Below, piece by piece: positions 29,004 through 35,645 of a stretch of 35,645 nucleotides of DNA. A program made the position numbers and the translations under genes. This stretch comes from Chara braunii (taxonomy: Eukaryota; Streptophyta; Charophyceae; Charales; Characeae): NCBI GenBank assembly GCA_003427395.1, contig BFEA01000295.1:551118-586762 (forward strand), in the 5' to 3' direction. A model generated the notes under the pieces. The model was given only the letters and a program-made list of their open reading frames with translations, had not been told where the DNA came from and made no database searches. The stretch's first letter is position 1. Every line of letters begins with the position of its first letter.

Positions 29004-29044
29004 TCTACAGTTAGTGCCTTCCCTATTACTGAGAGTAGTGGATA

Positions 29045-29046
<2 letters not shown>

Positions 29047-29123
<77 letters not shown>

Positions 29124-29128
29124 CACAC
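29047..29128 (+). repeat. (CT)n-(CA)n compound microsatellite
   Basis: About 44 bases of CT followed by about 38 bases of CA with one CG interruption. Confidence 0.95.
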
Positions 29129-29162
29129 AACCGCGTCACATGTTGCTGAATGTAATGCACGT

Positions 29163-29353
29163 AGTAGTATGCAACAGGAATCAAAATCATGCGCAACCGT
29201 GAGCACAAACTCCCATGCAGCCAGCAACATGGACTGATGCTCCTTCCACCCCTCCTANAGTAGTATGCAACAGGAATCAAAATCATGCGCAACCGTGAGC
29301 ACAAACTCCCATGCAGCCAGCAACATGGACTGATGCTCCTTCCACCCCTCCTA
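29163..29353 (+). repeat. Second exact 95-bp duplication around one N
   Basis: 29163-29257 and 29259-29353 are identical around the N at 29258. The length is the same as at 28813-29003, pointing to an assembler overlap rather than biology. Confidence 0.95.
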
Positions 29354-29899
29354 TTACAGGCCGTTTACAGCACCAACAGTACCATGCGGCCAATCTCAAT
29401 GGCAACACAGAAGATGAAGAAATGCACCAGCCACCAAATCTGTGGAGCAAGTAACTACCCAATACAGGCAGAATAAGGAGTTACATAAGATATATACTGT
29501 GTGACGACAATGAATCACTTAAACCACCACTACCCCCGACATCAGAAATTCGGCTTTCCTGGTCATACAGTGCAGGCAGGTCCAGTCCCACAACTTTCAG
29601 CAACTTCTTTGATTTTTTGTGCTCAGAAGAATAACTCAAAAGCCCTGAAAATCGGACGGACTTTAGATTTGGTCGTAATTTTTCCAGGAAAAAAAAAATA
29701 AAATAACTAAACAAAATTGGTTCAACCGCAACATAAATTGCGGCGGCAATTCAACGCATTTTCCATTTTTGCCACTCCGCCCGGTCCTCCCCATGGGCTA
29801 CTGGTAGTCCTCGTGAACCTGTGCTACCGGTCTGCTCGAATTTAGGGTGGTGGGGGTAGTGGTGGTCTAAGAAAACACAGTGATGTGTGCAGGCTGCTA
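29354..29899. other. No gene seen
   Basis: Anonymous sequence with an A-rich patch near 29688-29715. Nothing recognised. Confidence 0.35.
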
Positions 29900-30323
29900 C
29901 AGTAATCAAGTGATGAAGACCCTGTCATACCCCACACAGTAATCAAGTGTGGATAGAGATAACAGAAAGCAACAGCAGCAGCAGCCACTCTTGGAACTGC
30001 GGTGCACACACGACAGTCCCACAAGGTTTTTCATAACTGTATAGCCACAGCGACGAAACAATCCATGGACGATACGACCACATTTATTCTCCTCTAGGCA
30101 ATCCTCTCTCTGCTAAAGTGATCAAGTGATGAAGACCCTGCCATACCCCACACTGTTTCTCAAGTGTGGATAGAGATAACAGAAAGCAACAGCAGCAGCA
30201 GCCTTCTCTTGGAACTGCGGTGCACACAGAACAGTCCCACAAGGTATTCATAACTGTCTAGCCACAGCGACGAAACAATCCATTGACAAGGACACGACCA
30301 CATTCATCCTCCTCTAGACAACC

Positions 30324-30330
<7 letters not shown>
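29900..30330 (+). repeat. Tandem duplication, about 215 bp each
   Basis: Copies 29900-30115 and 30116-30330 share AGTGATGAAGACCCTG, AGTGTGGATAGAGATAACAG, AAAGCAACAGCAGCAGCAGC, TTGGAACTGCGGTGCACACA and CCACAGCGACGAAACAATCC. A weaker third copy seems to run into 30440-30510. It lies just downstream (minus-strand sense) of the V-ATPase B stop codon and may include 3' UTR or flanking DNA. Confidence 0.9.
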
Positions 30331-30387
<57 letters not shown>

Positions 30388-30398
30388 CACACACACAA
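30326..30398 (+). repeat. (CT)n-(CA)n compound microsatellite
   Basis: CT tract followed by a long CA tract with a CG and a CT interruption. Confidence 0.9.
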
Positions 30399-30510
30399 AT
30401 TGGTTGAAGCTTCCTTGGATGCAGGACAGGACCACAATGTTTTGACTGTGTAGTAGCAGGAACGCAATGATATGATGACACAGACGTCATCACATTCATA
30501 TCCTCTGCTC

Positions 30511-30640
30511 TCACTCACCAACCCTGTTGTAGAACAGGCGAAGAGTTTTCCCAGGAATACGGCGCAACAACTCCCGTGGAAAGACCAGAAGCAACGACCA
30601 TGGGAGAATCAAACGACTGATAATTTCATACCCTCTGCTC
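30511..30640 (-). pseudogene. Tandem duplicate of the V-ATPase B terminal exon
   Basis: A 130-base direct duplicate of 30641-30770. It reads [20 protein letters not shown], then a TLRLFYNRVGE end and TGA at 30511-30513, against [20 protein letters not shown] in the main copy. It lacks the first part of the exon ([13 protein letters not shown]). An AAATTATCAG sequence before its coding part could act as a weak splice acceptor, so use as an alternative 3' end cannot be excluded. More likely it is a decaying duplicate: substitutions include Arg to Leu in the LLRIF motif. Confidence 0.8.
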
Positions 30641-30823
30641 TCACTCAGCAACCCTGTTGTAAAACAGGTCAAGAGTTTTCCCAGGAATACGGCGCAACAA
30701 CTCGCGTGGGAAGATCCGAAGCAACGACCATGCAAGATCCAGCGACTGATAAATATCTCGTGCATCATATGGTCCCTGTGACACAAACTTCCGTTCGAAC
30801 TTGTCCAGGAACTCCAAATACAG
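30641..30823 (-). CDS. VHA-B: V-type H+-ATPase subunit B, last exon
   Basis: The exon starts after the acceptor TCTTTTTGCAG and reads [20 protein letters not shown], then [20 protein letters not shown] and [20 protein letters not shown], then TGA (30641-30643): 60 codons plus stop. This is the C-terminal helical region of the non-catalytic B subunit of the vacuolar proton pump, part of the peripheral V1 ring on vacuole and endomembranes. The FPRELL-RIP-KTLD wording is of the plant type. It joins in phase 0 to the exon at 33169-33252. The C-terminal residues FYNRVAE differ from the FYSRD-type ends usual in plants. Intact as far as seen. Confidence 0.93.
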   Translation of the reverse strand: MYLEFLDKFERKFVSQGPYDARDIYQSLDLAWSLLRIFPRELLRRIPGKTLDLFYNRVAE

Positions 30824-31208
30824 CTGCAAAAAGATAATGCCAGCAAGACAGCTTGTCAATGGATAGAGCTCTCTCCCCCATCACATTCAAGATACCTTTC
30901 CTCCCTCACCAAAGAGCCATCCATCCATTCCATTTTTGTTTCCTTCAGACTTTTCAGACAGAAATCCTTCGTATACTGCAGAATTTAATACACAACTCGG
31001 ACCCAGACAGAAATCCTTCATATACTGCGGATGTTCAGCAAAGATTCAAAGCAAAATTACCGCAGACCCAGACCCCAGAGAAATCCGAACCATCTGGACA
31101 GTGTCAGGGGGCGCCCGTACTTATCTGGATAAGGAATGGCCAAAAGAGGAATGTTTTATTTTCCTCCTTTCCCAAACTTCCTTGAATTTGGCGGTGATTT
31201 CAGGATGA

Positions 31209-31324
31209 CCACTACCATCTTCACTCGAACACAACGTACGGTCATTATAGCTGTATTTGAGGCAACTTTGAGTCTAGATGCAGCAATAATGACCGTACGT
31301 TGTATTCGGGTGAAGACAGTAGCC
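31209..31324. mobile_element. Short foldback (MITE-like) element, copy 2
   Basis: Arms of about 37 bases are inverted around a 36-base centre. The left arm is CTACCATCTTCA then CTCGAACACAACGTACGG. The right arm is the complement of CTACTGTCTTCA then CCCGAATACAACGTACGG. ACAACGTACGGTCATTAT is identical in both arms. It shares its termini with 11940-12042. No clear target duplication. Confidence 0.65.
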
Positions 31325-31387
31325 AACAGTTTGAACCCACGCCACACCCCACACTGCAGGACGACTTTTAGTTTTTTTGTTATTTAA

Positions 31388-31415
31388 CCGGAGTGGGATT
31401 TGAACCCACGCCCTT
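31388..31415 (-). pseudogene. tRNA-Leu-like 3' half fused to U6-like RNA
   Basis: On the minus strand GGGCGTGGGTTCAAATCCCA then CTCCGG follows the U6-like sequence directly. GTGGG-TTCAAAT-CCCAC (31393-31409) is a perfect T arm and contains a B box. The wording matches the 3' third of plant tRNA-Leu genes (GGGCGTGGGTTCAAATCCCA). There is no 5' half. A second, poorer echo (GGCGTGGGTTCAAA) lies at about 31330-31343. Confidence 0.7.
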
Positions 31416-31506
31416 AAAAAATTTGGACCATCTCTCGATTCATGTGCGTCTTCCTTGCGCAGGGGCCTCGCTAATTGTCTCCGTATACTTCCAGTATTAA
31501 CGGATT
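31416..31506 (-). pseudogene. U6 snRNA-like sequence, 5'-truncated
   Basis: The minus strand shows, in order, ATCCGTTAATACTGGAAGTA, ACGGAGA (U6 has ACAGAGA), ATTAGC with the AGC triad, GAGGCCCCTGCGCAAGGA, AATCGAGAGATGGTCCAAAT and a T6 run. This is the order of plant U6 from about position 18 to the 3' terminator. The 5' stem-loop (GTCCCTTCGGGGAC) is absent, and the near-invariant ACAGAGA box and the ATGACACGCA block are changed. It is therefore most likely a retrotransposed or decayed copy rather than a working spliceosomal RNA. The 3' end and CGAG-ATGGTCC region are well conserved. Confidence 0.85.
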
Positions 31507-31539
31507 ATTTTGATTTTTTTGAGAAAGTCGGAATTTTCC

Positions 31540-31905
31540 AAAAACTGAAAGTATCCCGACATCATCCGCACCTACACATCCAGCCCGTACGGTCGGCCCC
31601 TGCCCAAAAAAATATTGTACTGCAATGTGGCATGACAGAATGTTTTCCAGATTCGTTTGATTCTTTTGAAAAGTCGGAGTTTTGCAAAAAATAAATTATC
31701 CAGACCCCATCCAAACGCAGACATCCAGACGGTACGGACGGCCCCCAGCCAAAAGTCTTTTGTGTTGCAATGTGGCATGACATATTGCTTCCCAACCCAA
31801 AAATTAAATTATCCAGACTCCATCCGGGCCCAGACATCCATGCGCTATGGACAGACCCCGGCCAAAAGTTTTGTCTTTCAATGTGGCTTTCCAGATTATT
31901 TGCAG
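31540..31905 (+). repeat. Tandem repeat, three diverged copies of about 110-140 bp
   Basis: Cores begin near 31556, 31695 and 31813: CCAGAC(C/T)CCATCC, CAGACATCCA, GG(T)ACGGACGGCCCC or related, CCAAAAGT(C)TTTTGT and TGCAATGTGGCATGACA. Frames on both strands repeat with it. Confidence 0.75.
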
Positions 31906-31962
31906 ATTATTTGATTCCAGGGCAAGGGCATGGTCCCTTCCATTGCCACAATTCCTTACTAA

Positions 31963-32516
31963 GGGTCTCGTTAGACACTGCTAAAAGTGCCTGTTTTTAG
32001 GATTGCGTCTTGTGGTTGCAAGCAATCCTAAATCCAATTTTGAGATCGAAAAAGTGTGAACAGCGTTAGGACGAGTCCTGAAGGATTTAGGATTCCCCAG
32101 GCAAAATCGTCCTAAATTTTCCAGTAGCCCCCGACCTACTGAAAAATTTAGGATTCCCGCATTTCACGGACTCGTTGCGTTGTGCGCATGGCACCGTCGA
32201 CACCGAGTTGCTGGTGCAGAAGCGGGGTCCGTCCGGTCAGTGGTTGGACATTGGGGGTTTTCTGTGGGTCGACGCAGGCAACGGCCACGAATGGTAGCCG
32301 TTGGCGGGGATTGGACGGACAGTGGCACCAATGGATGAACATTGGCGACGCGGCTGAGTATACGCATATGAAAACCGGCCACGGGAGACCTTTTACAACG
32401 AATCCTAAAAGATTATTTTTAGGATTGCGTGTAACGACGCCGCACGAAAGCCTAAAAATCCTTTAGGACTCGTCCTAAAAATTTTAGGATTCTTTTAGGA
32501 GTGTCTAACGAGACCC
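31963..32516. mobile_element. Harbinger/Tourist-like MITE with TAA target duplications
   Basis: Perfect TAA at 31960-31962 and 32517-32519 flanks inverted termini GGGTCTCGTTAGACACT(G/C)C, continuing TAAAAG. A 3-bp TAA/TTA duplication and GG-starting termini are typical of PIF/Harbinger elements. Subterminal zones are full of AATCCTAAA/TTTAGGATT words in both orientations. The centre (about 32160-32395) is GC-rich and unlike the ends, and no transposase is encoded. The element sits in the V-ATPase B intron. Confidence 0.85.
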
Positions 32517-32997
32517 TAAGAGGAGAGAGGGCGGGACAAACAAGAATCTATTGCAAATGTTCAATTTCAGAGGACAAAAACAACTAGAAAACCTTTATGC
32601 CAAACAAAAGCCAGACCTGAGAACAACCCCACTGAGCTGCTAATTTGCAAATGTCAACAAAGCAGTGGAGAAGCTGGTCCATCTACACACGCTCACAATA
32701 CCAACCCGAAAAAGGTAGACCAATTCGATAACCAACCATTCTCAGACATGGAGGCAACCTATACCCACAGATCTCCAGTTCATCAAAAATCCAAAATGAT
32801 GAATTTCAGTTGTCCATACAAACTGGGTCTAGAGATCTGATAGTTAGCACCAACAGCACAGACACACACTGCCGCCACCCAATAGTACGAACATGTCTGC
32901 ACCATACCGAACCAGGGCCTGCGATACGCCCTGCATAGCTATAACTACAAAAGGAGTTGCAATCTGCGCTGGGAGGCACATCGTGGACATTGTTTCA

Positions 32998-33318
<321 letters not shown>

Positions 33319-33410
33319 TTACAACTTCGAACTGTCATCATTTCAAGGACTGGGCCATTACCCACACCGGACGACTTCCTGGAGAGCATCTGACCACGAT
33401 TCCAACCCAA

Positions 33411-33720
33411 TGGTCAGCCGACCCATTTTTTCCACAAGCCACCACAATAGCATGCTTTGCCATTAAAAAACAAGTCGGCCAACCAAGGCGTTGCCCGTGG
33501 TGCAGGCCAGGACTCTTCTCTCACGAGGCACACAGGCATGCCGCAGCCCACTCCTACCCCGTGGTGCAGGCCAGGATTCTCCTCTCACGAAGCACATAGA
33601 CACGCCCCAGCCCCCCCAGCCCCCTCCTCCTACCCCACCTTAACCATACGGTCAGCCGATCCACTTTTTCCACAAGCCATAACAATAGCATCCTTTTTCC
33701 AATTGACAGAACAAGTGGAC
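33411..33720 (+). repeat. Interleaved local duplications
   Basis: GGTCAGCCGA(C/T)CCA followed by TTTTTCCACAAGCCA and ACAATAGCAT occurs at about 33412 and 33650. Between them GTGGTGCAGGCCAGGA(C/T)TCT then CTCTCACGA(G/A)GCACA occurs at 33497 and 33560. A third copy of that second unit lies at about 34516-34590 (GGGACTCTTCTCTCATGAGG). Confidence 0.85.
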
Positions 33721-33785
33721 CCAGCCGTGAGGCCGCACCCCAGTCCTGCCTATACACAGCAGGAAGCGTGGCAATATCATGTGGG

Positions 33786-33930
33786 TAGGATGAGCAAAAT
33801 CGGAATGAATGTTCAGCCAGAACATGGAAATATTCAATGCCACACTTAGGAAGTTACACCACGACAGACATACATTGAAGTTAAATCCCGGTGTCAGTAT
33901 GGTCCAAGGAGCTCTCAAACGAAAATATCC

Positions 33931-33978
<48 letters not shown>

Positions 33979-34229
33979 GAGAGGGAAAGGGAGAGAGAGA
34001 GAGAATTCCATCGATAGGATGAGCAAAATGGGAATGAATCTGTCGCTAGAAATTGGAAATATACACTGGCACAATTTCGGACTTTAGCAGTGTACATTTC
34101 CATGCTGTGGCAGTGAAAACTTCCATGTTCAATGGGAACATTCAATCCCGCTTTCCTCATTTGGTGAAGCATGGCAATGTTGGTCTGTGTGTGTGTGTGT
34201 AGGATGAACAAAAAAAATCGGAATGAATC
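33786..34229 (+). repeat. Three copies of a GGATGAGCAAAAT unit and a GA tract
   Basis: TAGGATGAGCAAAATCGGAA then TGAAT occurs near 33786 and 34015, with a variant (GGATGAACAAAAAAAATCGG) near 34202. The first two continue into GGAAATAT(T/A)(C/A)A and (T/C)GGCACA-like sequence. A (GA)n tract lies at about 33933-34005. Confidence 0.8.
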
Positions 34230-34930
34230 TTCATCCTACACTGGCACACTTTTTCTTCTTCTTTTTCTTTGTGTGTGTGTGTCTGTGAGTGTGCGCGCGC
34301 ACAAACAACTCGGAGTCTGCAGCTACGTACTTGTATTCGAACGTGGCCTGCATATCAGCAGCCCCGCCAGCCAGTGCGGCCCACACAACGCCACAGGCCC
34401 AACAGGAAATGACGTTTTTCCAACACTGGCAGCCGGGCCTCAAGAGCATTACGCGAGACCCGGCTTACACTTGAATAATAAGAGTACAGAAAACAACTCG
34501 ACCCACCGCCGCTACACCCATGTTGCAGGGCGGGACTCTTCTCTCATGAGGCACATGGACATGCCGCACCCCACTCCTACCCCACCTCCGCCTTTGGCAT
34601 CCAGGTGTCGACGCCCCTCCTACTGTTGAAACAAATAAGAACAAAGAAGACTCCAAACATCTCAGCATTATTCTACTCACCAATGGTGCACCCACGAACT
34701 GTTGAAATACAGACCTGATTTCGAGTCCACGGGACCACATAAACAGAAAATCAATTCTGAATTTCCTAGGGCCCGTCAGTGCAACAATGGTATATCAAGG
34801 CCATCGGCCGTAGGCCTTCCTTTTTTGAAAAACAAGCCTGGGTCTGTATTTCCACAATTAATGAGTGCACCAGTGGAGACAGGTCTGTTGGCATTGCCCC
34901 GGCAGCGAAGTGCAACCCCTCTCTCTCTGC
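34230..34930. other. Upstream V-ATPase B intron, no exon recognised
   Basis: Minus-strand frames at 34231-34449 and 34766-34940 contain plausible peptide (ATFEYKYVAADSELF; GLHFAAGAMPTDLSPLVHSL) but nothing that fits subunit B. They are left unassigned. Confidence 0.35.
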
Positions 34931-35365
34931 AGGGGGATTCCTGTTCCTCCTCCTCCTGCTGCTCCCGAGGTCCTCTTCCCGGTCCTCCTGTTCCCGCTCC
35001 TGTTCTTGCACCTCCTCACTCCAGCCACATCTTCCCTCCATCCCGGACTCCTCGGTGTCCTCCACTTCTTTGCCTCCTCTTCCTCCTCCTCCCGCTCCCA
35101 AGGTCGTCGTCCTCCTGTTCCTCCTCCTCACGCTCCCGAGGTCATTTCCTCCTGTTCCTCCTGCCGCTCCCATGGTCCTCTTCCCGGTCCTGTTCCCGCT
35201 CGTCCTCCTCTTGCGCCTCCTAGCTCCGGCCACGTCTTCCCCCCTCCGCTTCTTCGTTGCCTCCTCTCGCTCCCGAGGTTTTTGTCCTCCTGTTCCTGCT
35301 CCTCGTGCTCGTGCTCCTCCTGTTCCTGCTCCTGCTCCTCCAGCTCCTCCAGCTCCTCTTGTTCT
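34931..35365 (+). repeat. Long pyrimidine-rich minisatellite
   Basis: About 435 bases built from TCCTCCTGTTCC, CTCCTCCTC and GCTCCCGAGGTC words on the plus strand, giving strong strand asymmetry. Ser/Pro/Leu-rich frames on the plus strand and Arg/Glu/Gly-rich frames on the minus strand are compositional artefacts. Confidence 0.85.
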
Positions 35366-35645
35366 CAATCACACCGCTTGTTGTGTTCCTTCTTTGGAGA
35401 TTTTGTGACAAACACAGGGTTGCATCCCTGCCGACCGCTGACCCCGACCATATTGCAGCCAACCAGTAGGGCCAACCGGTTGGCGGTCTGCCGACCAGTC
35501 AGAAAACAACCATCCACTGTTTTTTTTCCAAATCTGAGTTGGGGGCTGTACTGCGCTTGCTGAGCACAGCCCAAATCCGCTGAGAAATGCTTGGGGATGG
35601 GGGGAATGGGTGGAGTATGGGGGTGATATAGAGGGGGTATTGGGG
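35366..35645. other. No gene seen
   Basis: Mixed sequence ending in a G-rich patch. Nothing recognised. Confidence 0.35.

Larger units (their letters stand above)
28172..29023. repeat. Long inverted repeat flanking GA microsatellites
   Basis: Left arm 28172-28400 and right arm 28681-29023 are reverse complements over about 230 bases at clearly recognisable but imperfect identity. Landmarks shared in inverse sense are GGGAAGGCACTAACTGTAGA, GCCAACATCCTAA, GAGATGTTCCT, GCAGTAAGTTTCAGAATGAA and GTACCCAACT. The right arm is longer only because it contains a 95-base duplication around a single N. The arms enclose (CT)n/(AG)n tracts and repeated CATGTTCCTGA…GTAGTA units. Confidence 0.85.

Noticed and set aside
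28552-29202. Glu-Arg-rich frame of 216 codons
   Set aside because: Driven by (GA)n microsatellites and interrupted by N.
31416-31506. Functional U6 snRNA gene
   Set aside because: The 5' stem-loop is missing and the ACAGAGA box is altered; no upstream element or TATA was identified.
34231-34449. Further V-ATPase B exon
   Set aside because: The peptide does not correspond to any part of subunit B as I know the family.
34766-35563. Overlapping frames of about 200 codons on both strands
   Set aside because: Low-complexity minisatellite; no domain, and they overlap on opposite strands.

Overview
This window looks like nuclear DNA of a streptophyte, land plant or charophyte alga, and is mostly repeats. 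Three things support this. Two exons of a plant-type vacuolar H+-ATPase subunit B gene lie on the minus strand. A chromodomain-bearing Ty3/gypsy retrotransposon (chromovirus) lies on the plus strand. There are also several plant-style small elements: TIR elements, a tRNA-headed SINE and a U6-derived sequence. A large-genome charophyte such as Chara is a reasonable guess, but the sequence does not prove it. Most small open reading frames here are chance frames in repeats. I found no convincing intact gene lying wholly inside the window.

Layout. 1-9.4 kb holds the 3' end of a decayed gypsy pol (integrase C-terminus), several local tandem repeats, a SINE-like element, a TATA/hairpin promoter-like site, an AT-rich island, a minisatellite and one half of a dispersed repeat pair (the other half also lies here). 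9.4-16.1 kb is anonymous DNA with a small foldback element, a five-copy diverged repeat family, a bacterial/organellar-type tRNA-Val(UAC) sequence and a Mutator-like TIR element. 16.1-25.3 kb is one Ty3/gypsy chromovirus interrupted by a 770-base gap. Its order is LTR, leader with a tRNA-iMet-type primer-binding site, gag, protease, reverse transcriptase/RNase H, integrase, chromodomain, polypurine tract and 3' LTR. It is dead: many in-frame stops (nearly all TAG where Gln would fit), frameshifts, mutated catalytic residues and an inverted duplication inside gag. 25.3-30.5 kb holds tandem repeats, a long inverted repeat around GA microsatellites and two 95-base duplications around single Ns that look like assembly artefacts.

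30.5-35.6 kb is the 3' part of the V-ATPase B gene on the minus strand. The 84-base penultimate exon and the last exon (60 codons plus stop) are separated by a 2.3-kb intron. The end of the last exon is tandemly duplicated downstream. The intron carries a foldback MITE, a 5'-truncated U6 snRNA joined to a tRNA-Leu-like 3' half, a tandem repeat and a clean 554-bp Harbinger/Tourist-like element with TAA target duplications and a GC-rich centre.

No novel multi-gene system is evident. The most interesting signals are the U6-tRNA chimera, the gag hairpin, the TAG-only decay pattern, an eight-copy W-box array in the retroelement leader, and the duplicated terminal exon.
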